From contig BQJR01000001.1 of the NCBI GenBank assembly GCA_021604805.1, positions 1 through 64,000 on the forward strand: a DNA stretch of 64,000 bases, written 5' to 3'. The position numbers and the translations under genes are program-made. The DNA comes from Planctomycetota bacterium (GTDB lineage: Bacteria; Planctomycetota; B15-G4). Position 1 is the stretch's first letter; each line of letters begins with the position of its first letter. Below the pieces are notes generated by a model that did not search any database, had not been told where the DNA came from, and saw only the letters and a program-made list of their open reading frames with translations. Below, piece after piece: positions 9,040 through 17,093 of the stretch.

Positions 9040-9136
9040 GGGAGTGGCAAGGCGCTGGTGTGCCTACCGGTCTTCAAAACCGGATTGGGGGCCCAAACAG
9101 TCCCCGGGTGGGTTCGATTCCCATCCTCTCCCGCCA
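9040..9136 (+). tRNA. selC: tRNA-Sec (anticodon UCA)
   Basis: The 97-base element folds as a selenocysteine tRNA. It has an 8-base acceptor stem (9040-9047 with 9125-9132, one T-T mismatch at the sixth pair), and a long six-pair D stem (9050-9055/9060-9065) with the four-base loop TGGT. The five-pair anticodon stem (9067-9071/9079-9083) carries loop CTTCAAA with TCA at 9074-9076. A long variable arm of the GGGGG/TCCCC type, a T arm with TTCGATT, discriminator G and encoded CCA follow. The extended acceptor and D stems separate it from suppressor-type serine tRNAs. A weak TACACT -10-like hexamer lies at 9024-9029. With selA nearby, UGA decoding as selenocysteine is expected. Confidence 0.95.
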
Positions 9137-9155
9137 TCTCTCGCGCGCGGCGCGG

Positions 9156-10619
9156 TCAGCCGTCGCTGTCGGAGTCAGGCGGCGCGGGGCTGTCGCCGCC
9201 GGCGTAGCCCAGTTCCTCGAGCACGCGCTGTTGGTCGTCGGTGGCGGAGTGCGAGCCGTCGGGGTAGAGCGCGAAGGCTTTGCTGCGCTGTTCACGCGCG
9301 CGGTAGAGCCACTGCAAGTCGTCGCGCAAGCTGTGCTGGCGATCTTGCGTGATCGCGTCGTGCAAGTTGTGGCGCTCACCTGGATCGACGTCGAGCGCAT
9401 AAGCCTGGATCGGCATGCCGAAGGCGAAGCCCGTGGCCGTGGGGAACACGAACTTCAGCGCATCCCCAGGGCGACGGAGCATGGTGCCTTCGTTGCTGTG
9501 TGACACGAGCAAGCGCTCCTCGGGCAGCGCCTGCTGCGCGACGACGTCTTGCAGCGCGACGCCGTCGCCCTCGGCATCCAGGGGCAGGCCGGCAGCGCGC
9601 AGCAAGGTGGGCATGATGTCCACGTTCTGCACCGGCGTGTCGAGTCGCAGTCCGGCTTCGAAGCCCACGCCTTGCACGATCAGCGGTGTGAAGATCAGTT
9701 CCTGCCACATGTGGTAGCTGTGGTCGCGGAAGAAGCGCTCGCGCAGATCGCCCGGCGGCTTCACGTTGCGCGCGTGCTCGTGATGATCCCAGAGGCCCTC
9801 GCCGTGGTCGGAAGCCAGCACCACGAGTCGCTCGCGATCGCGCGCGGTCGCGTCGAGCAGGCGTGCCAGGCTGCGATCCGTGACGGCGATCTCGCGGTCG
9901 TAGGCGTCGATGTCGGCGATCATGCTTTGGCGCGCGGTGTCGAAGCTGGCCTCGACCTCGGGCGTGTTGCGGTCCGCCGTCCACGCCGCTTCGGTGTCGG
10001 CGCGCACGTGCGGTGCGCCGGCGAGCGGCGTGTCTTCCACCGGGGCGTAGGGCCAGTGTGGGTCGAGGTAGTGCAGGTAGAGGAAGCGCGGCGCCTCGCC
10101 CGGCGGGTTCAGCTCCAGCCAGGCTTTCACGGCGCCCTCGAGGTCGGGCGCGTTCCAGGTCGTGCCGCCGGTGTCGTCACGTCCGATGAAGTGATCGAAG
10201 CCACGGTCGTAGCCGCCTTCGCCGCTCAGGTTCGGGTTGGCCACGAAGGCCGCCGTCTCGTAACCCGCGGCCGAGAGTCGCTCGGCCAGGCTCTCGACGC
10301 GCTCGGGCAAGCGGTGCGCGTTCACGTAGAGCTGGCGCCCGGAGAGCATGGAGGCCATCGACGGTTGCGTCCACGAGGACTGCGCGGTCACGTCGGTGAA
10401 GAGCACGCCTCGCTCGGCCAGCGCGTCGATGTGCGGCGAGGTCGGGCGCGGGTAGCCGTAGGTCGAGAGGTGGTCGGCGCGCAAGGTGTCGACGACCACG
10501 AGCAGCAGGTCGGGGCGCGCGCCGGCGGTGTCGGAGGCGGGCTCGTGGGGAGGGGCGTCGTTGCACGCGGTCAGCGTGAGCAGCAGCGCGAGGGTGACGA
10601 CGCGCAGTGGACTCGTCAT
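9156..10619 (-). CDS. sulfatase-like (alkaline phosphatase superfamily) lipoprotein
   Basis: 487 residues. The N-terminus has a lipoprotein signal ending LTLTAC (Cys19). Metal-site motifs follow: LLLVVVDTLRADHLSTYGY (Asp44 region) and ASDHGEGLWDHH. At the nucleophile position the sequence is WTQPSMASMLSG (Thr84), not the Cys/Ser-x-Pro-Ser-Arg that is converted to formylglycine in true sulfatases. It may therefore use threonine, as phosphodiesterase or phosphoethanolamine-transferase-type relatives do; the substrate is unknown. It is the last gene of the glycan operon, its ATG overlapping the stop of the glycosyltransferase gene (ATGA), which suggests action on the same surface glycan or lipid. 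Confidence 0.8.
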   Translation of the reverse strand: MTSPLRVVTLALLLTLTACNDAPPHEPASDTAGARPDLLLVVVDTLRADHLSTYGYPRPTSPHIDALAERGVLFTDVTAQSSWTQPSMASMLSGRQLYVNAHRLPERVESLAERLSAAGYETAAFVANPNLSGEGGYDRGFDHFIGRDDTGGTTWNAPDLEGAVKAWLELNPPGEAPRFLYLHYLDPHWPYAPVEDTPLAGAPHVRADTEAAWTADRNTPEVEASFDTARQSMIADIDAYDREIAVTDRSLARLLDATARDRERLVVLASDHGEGLWDHHEHARNVKPPGDLRERFFRDHSYHMWQELIFTPLIVQGVGFEAGLRLDTPVQNVDIMPTLLRAAGLPLDAEGDGVALQDVVAQQALPEERLLVSHSNEGTMLRRPGDALKFVFPTATGFAFGMPIQAYALDVDPGERHNLHDAITQDRQHSLRDDLQWLYRAREQRSKAFALYPDGSHSATDDQQRVLEELGYAGGDSPAPPDSDSDG

Positions 10620-10762
10620 GGCGTCTCGCTCTCTTCGGCAGCCTCGGCGGGGTCGGTGGCCGAGTCGGTGTCCGCAGTGTCGGCCTCGGTGTCGGCTTCG
10701 GCTTCGGCGTCGGTGTCCGCTGTGTCGCCTTCAGCGTCTGCGCTCGTGTCTTGCTGGGCGCC
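10616..10762 (-). repeat. acidic low-complexity tail (Asp/Glu/Ala/Thr repeats)
   Basis: The last roughly 48 codons of the glycosyltransferase gene encode a tail of short imperfect units such as DTADTDAEAEADTEADTADT. The periodic GAC/GAG/GCG codons make this a likely slippage-prone, length-variable tract. It is in frame and ends at the operon overlap. Confidence 0.6.
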
Positions 10763-13030
10763 GCTCGTGCCGGGCTGCGACGCGGCGCGGTGTCGGAAGC
10801 CTTCGATGCGTGCGCCCAGTTCCGTCGCGCGCCAAGGTTGCATCGTCACGATGCGTTCGAGCAGCACGATCGCTTCGGTGAAGCGGTCCTCGAGATAGAA
10901 CACGTCCGACACGGCCTTGAGCGCGCGCGGGTTCTCGGGCGCACGTTCCAGCGCGAGCTCCGCGTGACGCACGGCGCGCTCCGGATCGTGGAAGGCCACC
11001 GACTCGCCGAGCACCGTGAGAGCGGGTTCGTTGCTGAACTCGGGCCAGCGCGAGATGAGCGCGATCTGCGCGTCGACCTCGCCGTCGATCAGGCCGCTGG
11101 CTTGCGCGCGCAAGAAGTGATCGAGCGCGATGCGCCAGGCGTCGGCGTTGGGTGCGCGGTTCACGTAGATCAGCCCGAGGTCGCGATGCGCCTCGGGGTG
11201 TTCGGGATGCAGTTTGAGTTCGGCGAGCAGCTGCGAGAGCGCGGGGCCGAAGGAGATCACCTGCGCGCCGCGCATGGCGTGCGTGGCGAGCAACATCTCC
11301 AGGCGCGCGAGCCCGTGGTGCGCGCCGGCGATGTCGGGTTGGGCGCGCAGGGCGCTCTGGTAGTGGTTGCGCGCGAGCGTGGTGAAGTCTTCGAGCTCGC
11401 CACGCTTCGTGATCGGGACGAGCGCCGTGTAGCCGCGTGCGAGATGCAGGTCGCGTTGCGCGCTCCCCGAGGGCGACGCTTGCGCCTGCTGGAAGGCCTC
11501 GAAGGCCTCGTCGACCGAAGCCAACTTCTCGGCACCTTCGACGCGATCCTCAGGCGCCAGCACCGCGAGCTGCGCTTGATAGAACCCGAAGGCCTTCTCG
11601 ATGTTGCCGACCTTGGCGAGCTGCAACATCACGCTCGTGTTCTTGTTCTTCTCGGTGTACGGGTCGCGCTGGCCCTCCGACGGTGCAGCCCAGGCCGCGG
11701 CGATCGCGAAGGCGATCAAGGCGAGCGCCAGTGGGGCGTGGCGACGCGCGCGCCACGCGCTCCAGCACCAGTCCACGGCCAGCGCCGCGAAGAGCGCCAT
11801 CAGCGGGAGCAGCTGCAACCGGAAGCGCGCGAGGATGTAGAGCGCCACGATCGACGCCGTGAGTGCGCCGAACAGCAGGTAGGGCACGGCGAGGCGTCGT
11901 CGCCGAGTGAAACCCAAGAGCAGCCCCAGGATCGCGGCGGGCGTGAGGAAGCCCCAACCGACCACGCCCAGCTCGAGCACCGGAAGATGCGCGCGGAAGA
12001 GGTAGTAGTTCACGTTGTTCGGCACTTCGTAGGCGTTGAACAGCGCGCTGGTCTTGTGGGCGAGCAGCCGGAGGTAACCGAGCGGCTCGGTGCGATGCGT
12101 CTGCAGCGTGAGCAGCATCGAGCGTGGCAGCGAGAAGTTGCTCTCGGTGAGGATGTCGCGCAGCGTTTCTGAGGGTGGGTCCCAGCCCACGCCGTCTTGG
12201 CCGCGCGCGTTGCCGGCCACGAGCACCTCGGGCCCGCGCGTGCTCAGCTTGAACGGCGGCGCGCCGACCTCCACGTTGCGCAAGACTGCAGGCGCCACGA
12301 ACAGGCCCACGCCGAGCAGCAGGGCGCCACCGTGCAGAGCGAGCGTGCTCGGCGCGCGACGGTTCACCCAGGCGAGGCCGATCAGGGTGAGCAGGGCGAG
12401 CGGCGGTCCGGTTTCCTTCACCAGCGTGAACAGTCCCAAGCACGAGCCCGCCACGAACCAGCTCGCGACGGTGCGCTTGCGCACGGCATGTTCGAGGCCC
12501 AGCGCGAGCAGCGCCACGAAGAAGGCCATCGGGCCGTCGCGCAAGAGGAAGGCGTCGTAGAACACGTAGCCGCCCGTGAGCGCCAAGAGCAGGCCCGCGA
12601 TCAAGCCGCCGCGGAGTCCCAGCAAGCGCAGGCCGAGCAAGAACGTGAGCAAGCACGTGAGACTCGACAGCAGCGCTTGCGCGCGCGCCACGAAGAGCCG
12701 TTCGTCGCCGAAGAGTTTGTAGACGGACGCGATCATGTACGGGTAGAGCGGCGACTGATGGTAGGTCGTCGCGCCGCCGTACCACTCCAGCCAACGGCCC
12801 TCGGGCGCGACGAGCTTGGTCCAGTGGTGATAGGCGTGCGGTTGCTCGGAACAGAGCAGGTCGCCGTCGGCGATGAGTCGTGCCCAGGCCGCGAACACGT
12901 GGTTGTCGGTCTGGGTGAGACGACTGACATCGAGGTCGAGCACGCGATGCTGTTGCTCCACGTAACCCAGTCGCAAGGCCAGCGCCACGACGAAGACCAG
13001 CAAGCCGGCGAGCACGGTGCGCGTGTTCAT
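10616..13030 (-). CDS. GT39/PMT-like membrane glycosyltransferase with C-terminal TPR region
   Basis: 804 residues. The N-terminal half is polytopic with GT-C landmarks: an N-terminal helix, then QTDNHVFAAWARLIADGD in the first periplasmic loop and YHQSPLYPYMIA, as in ArnT/PMT-type transferases that use polyprenyl-phosphate sugars. From about residue 440 the protein is soluble with TPR-like repeats (IAGAHHGLARLEMLLA, AVRHAELALERAPENPRAL). It ends in an acidic low-complexity tail of Asp, Glu, Ala and Thr. The ATG at 13030 overlaps the ligase gene's stop (ATGA); the open frame beyond it is antisense-like. Likely builds or decorates the glycan handled by its operon partners (inference). Confidence 0.72.
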   Translation of the reverse strand: MNTRTVLAGLLVFVVALALRLGYVEQQHRVLDLDVSRLTQTDNHVFAAWARLIADGDLLCSEQPHAYHHWTKLVAPEGRWLEWYGGATTYHQSPLYPYMIASVYKLFGDERLFVARAQALLSSLTCLLTFLLGLRLLGLRGGLIAGLLLALTGGYVFYDAFLLRDGPMAFFVALLALGLEHAVRKRTVASWFVAGSCLGLFTLVKETGPPLALLTLIGLAWVNRRAPSTLALHGGALLLGVGLFVAPAVLRNVEVGAPPFKLSTRGPEVLVAGNARGQDGVGWDPPSETLRDILTESNFSLPRSMLLTLQTHRTEPLGYLRLLAHKTSALFNAYEVPNNVNYYLFRAHLPVLELGVVGWGFLTPAAILGLLLGFTRRRRLAVPYLLFGALTASIVALYILARFRLQLLPLMALFAALAVDWCWSAWRARRHAPLALALIAFAIAAAWAAPSEGQRDPYTEKNKNTSVMLQLAKVGNIEKAFGFYQAQLAVLAPEDRVEGAEKLASVDEAFEAFQQAQASPSGSAQRDLHLARGYTALVPITKRGELEDFTTLARNHYQSALRAQPDIAGAHHGLARLEMLLATHAMRGAQVISFGPALSQLLAELKLHPEHPEAHRDLGLIYVNRAPNADAWRIALDHFLRAQASGLIDGEVDAQIALISRWPEFSNEPALTVLGESVAFHDPERAVRHAELALERAPENPRALKAVSDVFYLEDRFTEAIVLLERIVTMQPWRATELGARIEGFRHRAASQPGTSGAQQDTSADAEGDTADTDAEAEADTEADTADTDSATDPAEAAEESETP

Positions 13031-16000
13031 CGCGGTGCCTCCGCCTGACCGCCCGCCGGTCCGAGCGTGGCCAGGCGCAGCGCGAGCAGCCCGCGTTCTG
13101 GGGCCAAGCGCACGGCTTCGTGCAGACGCCGCCGCGCGCTGTCCACTTGGTTCGAGAGCAACAGCGCGCGCGCCTCCCAAGCGATCAACTCACTCAGTTG
13201 ACGCGTGTCGTTCTCCGGCACGCGTTCCTGCGCCGAGGCGAAGAGCCCCGCCGCCTCGCGGTAGCGCCCCTGCAGCAAGCGCGCGATGCCGATCTCGCGC
13301 CACGTGGCGGGGTCCTCTTCGCGCGGGCGCAGCGCTTTCACCAGTTGTGCCACGCGCTCCTCGGGATCGCGCCCGCCTGCGAACTGCTCAGCGAGCGGCG
13401 CCATGAGCGCGTGCAGTCGGTGGTGTTGTCCGAGCGCTTCGGAGGCTTCGAGTCGCGCCCAGAGCGCGGGCATCGAAGTGCGGTCGTCGAGCAGGGCGAG
13501 GTCGGCTTCGCGATCGAGTTGGTCGGCGCGGCCGGCTTCGCGCGCGATCTCCATGCGCACCAGCGCCATGGCGGGGCGCGCGCGCGTGAAGTGCGGGATG
13601 CGCGACCACGCGGCCTCGAGCAATTGCTCGGGACGCAGGCCTTGCGCGCGCCAGGCCGCGCACAGCTTCCGTGCGACGCGCGCCGCGAGCGTGTCGGCGA
13701 GGCCCACGATCAAGCTGCTCACGGGCAGCGGCTTGGCGTCGAACTCATGCAGGGTGGCGAGCAGGGCGCGCTCGGCCGCGTGCGGTTCGTCGCCTGCGAG
13801 GTAGAGCGTGCCGATGCGTTCCCAGAGTTCCGCGCGCGACATGAGTTCGTCGTGATAGAGCAGCGACTTCTCGAGCAGCGCGGCCGCGCCGGCGGGGTCG
13901 TTCTCTGCTTGGCGAATGGACGCGCGCGAGTTGAGGTTGTCGCGCAAGGCGGTGGGCTGATCGAGGATCTCACCGGTGTTCGCGAAGGCGGCGGCGGCTT
14001 CGGCTTCGTCGGTGGGCGTGGCGACGGCGCCTTCGTCGAGCGATTGACCCGACATGAGCCGGCGCACGTGCTCGACCTGCGTCACGAAGAACGGGTTGTT
14101 CGAGATGCTCACCGCGCGTTCGAACTGCGCCAGAGCTTCGGGGAGGTCACCGGCCTCGAGCGCGATCGCGCCGCGTTCCACGGCCAGCACGTGCAGGTTG
14201 TGGCGCACGAAGTCGATGCTGTCGATGTGCGCCTCCAACCAGGCGTAGACATCGAGCGCGAGGTCGTCGCGGCCAGCGAGGCGGAAGGCGTTCGGCGTGT
14301 CCATCCAGTAGCGACGGCCGATCGTCTGCCCGCTGAGCTGAGCTTCCTTCTGACGCGAGTACAGCGTGCCCACGGCGTTCACCAGGAGGATCGGCGTTTG
14401 CGCGCCGCGCTCCACGAGCAGCGACAGCTCGTCGCTGCCGGGAGTGCCGCGCCAGTGGATGTCGTGGATGATCGCGGCGTCGAGCTGCAGTGACTCCACG
14501 AGCAGGTCGAAGGCTTGGTCGCGTTGCCCCATGCGCGCGAGCGCTTCGACCAAGCGCGCGCGGTCGCGGCGACGGTGCTCCCAGCCGTGGCGGTCTTGGA
14601 TGGCGTGGCGCAGGGTCTCGGCGGCCTGCACGTCGTCGCCGAGGCGCAGGTAGAAGGCGGCGAGCAAGCTGTGCGCCGGGCCGTAGAAGGGAGCGCGTGC
14701 CACGAGTTGTTTGAGCACGGCGTGTGCGCGCGAGTGGCCGTCGGGTTGCTGCTCGTGCCAGCGCGCGAGCAAGTCGTGCGCATCGAAGTTGTCGGGGTCG
14801 AGTTCGATGGCCGACGAGAGGTCTCGTCGCGCGGCGAGCTTGAGCGCCTCGCCGTCGCTCGCGCGCGTGGCCAGGTAGCCGCGATGCTGAGCGCGGTCGA
14901 AGAGTGTCTGTGCGCGCAACGGTCGCACGCCGAAGTGCCACCACGGCAGCAGCGCCGTGACGCAGACGAGCAGTGCGCCGAGGAAGCGCAGCCGCAGCGG
15001 CTCCGCGGGTTGCGAGGCCTGTTGCGCGAGCACCAAGCCGGTGATCAGGAACACCGGTCCAGGGATGACGGTCTCGAGCGCGAGTCCGAGGTCGAGCAGG
15101 TTGGCGCCGAGGAGTGCGAGCAGGGTGGCGAGCAGCCCGAGTGCGAGCGGACGACCGAGGCCGTCGTCGCGATCCTCAGAAGCGGCGCGACCGAGCGCGA
15201 AGGCCAGGCCGATCAGCCAGGCGAGCACGACCAGCAAGCAGGGGATGCCGCCCGCTTGCGCGATGTAGAGGAACACGTTGTGCGGATGCGGCGACGTGAC
15301 TTCGGAGAAGAAGCGACTCTCCGGCGAGAAGCGCTCGAGGGTGATGAAGGTGCCGGGCCCGATGCCGAGCAGCGGGTTCGCTTCGATCACTCGCAAGCTG
15401 TTGCGCCACGCGTCGAGGCGATAGTCGAGCGACTTCTCGAAACGATCCAAGCCGGCCGTGAGCGGCGCCAGGGACGCGTGATCCCCGAAGGCCCACAAGC
15501 CCGCGCCGAGCACGGCGACGAGCAGCACGAGTGCGAGCACCAGGCGCGTCATCGGGAGTCGGCGCGCGACGGGGAGCGCCAGGCGCAACCCGGGCAACAA
15601 GAGGAGCCCGATCAACAGCGCGCCCTTGCCCGCGTTCGAATCGGTGTGCCACGTGGCGGCGGCGAGCAGCGCTGCGCAGAACACGGCGAGGAGGCGCCCG
15701 CGCGCGGAACACCACGCCAGACTTGCTGCGAGCAAGCTTCCCACGGCGAACAGCGGCGCGAGGAAGTTGGGATGTTGACGGAACAGCGTGGGGCGCGTGT
15801 CGAGCGCAGCCTTCCAGCTCACTTGCTGCGCGAGCTCCACGCTCATGACGACATCGGCGGCGGTCACGAGGAGCGGCGCCGCGATCGCCGCAGCGATCAA
15901 GGCCACGAGTTCGCTGCGCGGGCGCGGGCGCGCGGCGACCGCCAGCGTGAGGCACAGTCCCGCGAGCACCCAAGGCAGTGTGGGGGACGCAAGGATGGGG

Positions 16001-16599
16001 GTGTAAGCCCAGAGCGTGGCGAGCAGCAGCAGTCCGACGCTGAGAACGGGCAGCCACGCCGAGCCGCGCAGGCGCGGGGGACCGTCGTGCCACTGCAGGA
16101 AGACCACGGGCAGCGCGAGCGTGAGGATCGCGGCGCCGGGGAGCAGGAACAGCGCGCTGCCCGCCGAGAACACCACGAGGAACAGGCGCAACGCTTGGTC
16201 GGCTGCGCTCAGGCGCTGGCCGGTGAAGGTCAGCCAGAGCGGGATCAGCGCCGCCCACAGCGGGTACAGCGGCGCGAACTCTGGAGGGATCTGCTCACGC
16301 AGAACGCGCACCGAGGTGTAGCCCTCCACGTTCGCAAAGGCTTGCAGCGCGACCGCGGCCATGAGCAGGGCGAGCCCCAGTCGGTCGGCGTCGAGCGGGG
16401 CGAAGCGGGTGGGCCGCCAGCGGGCGAGCGACTTGGCGCTGAGCAATCCCAGCAGGCAGGCGACCGCGATCCAGAGCGCGCCGTCGGGGCGCCGTAGGTC
16501 GAGCGCCGACGCCAGGGACGCGCTGTGGTAGGCGTAACGACCGAGAACGGCCACCGCGATCCACAGGCTGAGAGTCTTTGCGAGGCCGGACAGGAGCAT
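13027..16599 (-). CDS. O-antigen ligase/polymerase (Wzy_C) family protein with long TPR domain
   Basis: 1,190 residues. About the first 540 are polytopic (12 or so helices); the Wzy_C loop is recognisable as NPLLGIGPGTFITLERFSPE followed by PHPHNVFLYIAQAGGIP, with the conserved HPHN-type histidines. The rest is a large TPR solenoid (for example GEALKLAARRDLSSAIELDP, AVSISNNPFFVTQVEHVRRL). The family joins or polymerises lipid-linked O-antigen or other glycans at the periplasmic face. It is the first gene of a three-gene ATGA-coupled operon. A TAGCCT hexamer lies nine bases before the ATG; no Shine-Dalgarno sequence is close. Confidence 0.82.
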   Translation of the reverse strand: MLLSGLAKTLSLWIAVAVLGRYAYHSASLASALDLRRPDGALWIAVACLLGLLSAKSLARWRPTRFAPLDADRLGLALLMAAVALQAFANVEGYTSVRVLREQIPPEFAPLYPLWAALIPLWLTFTGQRLSAADQALRLFLVVFSAGSALFLLPGAAILTLALPVVFLQWHDGPPRLRGSAWLPVLSVGLLLLATLWAYTPILASPTLPWVLAGLCLTLAVAARPRPRSELVALIAAAIAAPLLVTAADVVMSVELAQQVSWKAALDTRPTLFRQHPNFLAPLFAVGSLLAASLAWCSARGRLLAVFCAALLAAATWHTDSNAGKGALLIGLLLLPGLRLALPVARRLPMTRLVLALVLLVAVLGAGLWAFGDHASLAPLTAGLDRFEKSLDYRLDAWRNSLRVIEANPLLGIGPGTFITLERFSPESRFFSEVTSPHPHNVFLYIAQAGGIPCLLVVLAWLIGLAFALGRAASEDRDDGLGRPLALGLLATLLALLGANLLDLGLALETVIPGPVFLITGLVLAQQASQPAEPLRLRFLGALLVCVTALLPWWHFGVRPLRAQTLFDRAQHRGYLATRASDGEALKLAARRDLSSAIELDPDNFDAHDLLARWHEQQPDGHSRAHAVLKQLVARAPFYGPAHSLLAAFYLRLGDDVQAAETLRHAIQDRHGWEHRRRDRARLVEALARMGQRDQAFDLLVESLQLDAAIIHDIHWRGTPGSDELSLLVERGAQTPILLVNAVGTLYSRQKEAQLSGQTIGRRYWMDTPNAFRLAGRDDLALDVYAWLEAHIDSIDFVRHNLHVLAVERGAIALEAGDLPEALAQFERAVSISNNPFFVTQVEHVRRLMSGQSLDEGAVATPTDEAEAAAAFANTGEILDQPTALRDNLNSRASIRQAENDPAGAAALLEKSLLYHDELMSRAELWERIGTLYLAGDEPHAAERALLATLHEFDAKPLPVSSLIVGLADTLAARVARKLCAAWRAQGLRPEQLLEAAWSRIPHFTRARPAMALVRMEIAREAGRADQLDREADLALLDDRTSMPALWARLEASEALGQHHRLHALMAPLAEQFAGGRDPEERVAQLVKALRPREEDPATWREIGIARLLQGRYREAAGLFASAQERVPENDTRQLSELIAWEARALLLSNQVDSARRRLHEAVRLAPERGLLALRLATLGPAGGQAEAPR

Positions 16600-16770
16600 G
16601 AGAGGAGGAGGCTACCTTCCGCCTCGGTTCAGTTCCTCGCTGAGCGGTCCAAAAATGCGCGCTCTGCGGCGCTCTGCTGCGACGCCTGCGTTGCTGGTGC
16701 AAGGGGGCGCTGTCGCTCGTCGTTCGTGGAGCTCGACCCGAGGGGCCCGAGGGCGCCCGAAGAAGCACCC

Positions 16771-16813
16771 CAAAAAGCGATAGGGCCGACTCCCGATGGG
16801 AGCCGGCCCTATC
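16771..16813 (-). terminator. strong intrinsic terminator (minus strand)
   Basis: Two 16-base arms (16779-16794 and 16798-16813) pair with a single mismatch around a three-base loop. Read on the minus strand the stem is followed after CGC by TTTTT (16776-16772). It points toward the glycan operon, so it lies upstream of that operon's first gene rather than behind a normal-sized gene. It either ends a short minus-strand transcript or acts as an attenuator. Confidence 0.82.
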
Positions 16814-16822
16814 CTCCTCCCT

Positions 16823-16879
16823 TCAATCCTCTTTGTGCGGGTCCTGGGCCCGATCCCAGGTGTCCGCAGGATTGAGCAT
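16823..16879 (-). CDS. possible 18-residue leader peptide or small protein
   Basis: A minus-strand ORF reads MLNPADTWDRAQDPHKED then TGA. GAGGA lies about ten bases before its ATG, TAGATT (16905-16900) is a possible -10, and the strong terminator follows ten bases after the stop. Such an arrangement fits a leader peptide with an attenuator or a tiny gene with its own terminator. It has no run of one amino acid as in classical amino-acid attenuators. Chance occurrence is possible. Confidence 0.3.
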   Translation of the reverse strand: MLNPADTWDRAQDPHKED

Positions 16880-17067
16880 CCGAAAAATCCTCGGCGACGA
16901 ATCTAGAGCAAGCGCTGTGCCAAAGTCGCCGAACGGCTCAGGTGAAACGCCAAACTGTTGTTTTGCAGTGCTTTGTGCTTAGCTCTGAGCCTTGAGTCGC
17001 TTCTGGGCTGAGAAGTGGAAGCGGCTCGGATCTGGCCCCAAGGGCCAGCTAACAAAGTGCGAACATT

Positions 17068-17073
17068 TATAAA
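17068..17073 (+). promoter_or_regulatory. putative -10 element before the HERQH lipoprotein gene
   Basis: TATAAA within the AT-rich string CATTTATAAAG lies 20 bases before the ATG at 17094, leaving a leader of about 14 bases with AGGTGG. No good -35 is seen 16-18 bases upstream. The hexamer neighbourhood is nearly symmetrical, so it could also serve the minus strand. Confidence 0.3.
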
Positions 17074-17093
17074 GCCAGTCTCAGGTGGTGCTT

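Larger units (their letters stand above)
16600..17093. other. divergent intergenic region between the glycan operon and the HERQH lipoprotein gene
   Basis: A 494-base gap, the only one over 300 bases in the window and locally richer in A+T. It contains a TAGCCT hexamer (minus strand, 16614-16609) near the ligase start, a strong hairpin with a T-run on the minus strand, an 18-codon ORF on the minus strand, a short inverted repeat (17032-17038/17042-17048, CTGGCCC arms) and TATAAA at 17068-17073, 20 bases before the plus-strand gene. No longer coding frame is evident. Confidence 0.6.

Noticed and set aside
9074..9076. tRNA read as an opal suppressor or serine tRNA
   Set aside because: The 8-pair acceptor stem, six-pair D stem with a four-base loop and long variable arm fit tRNA-Sec, and selA is nearby.
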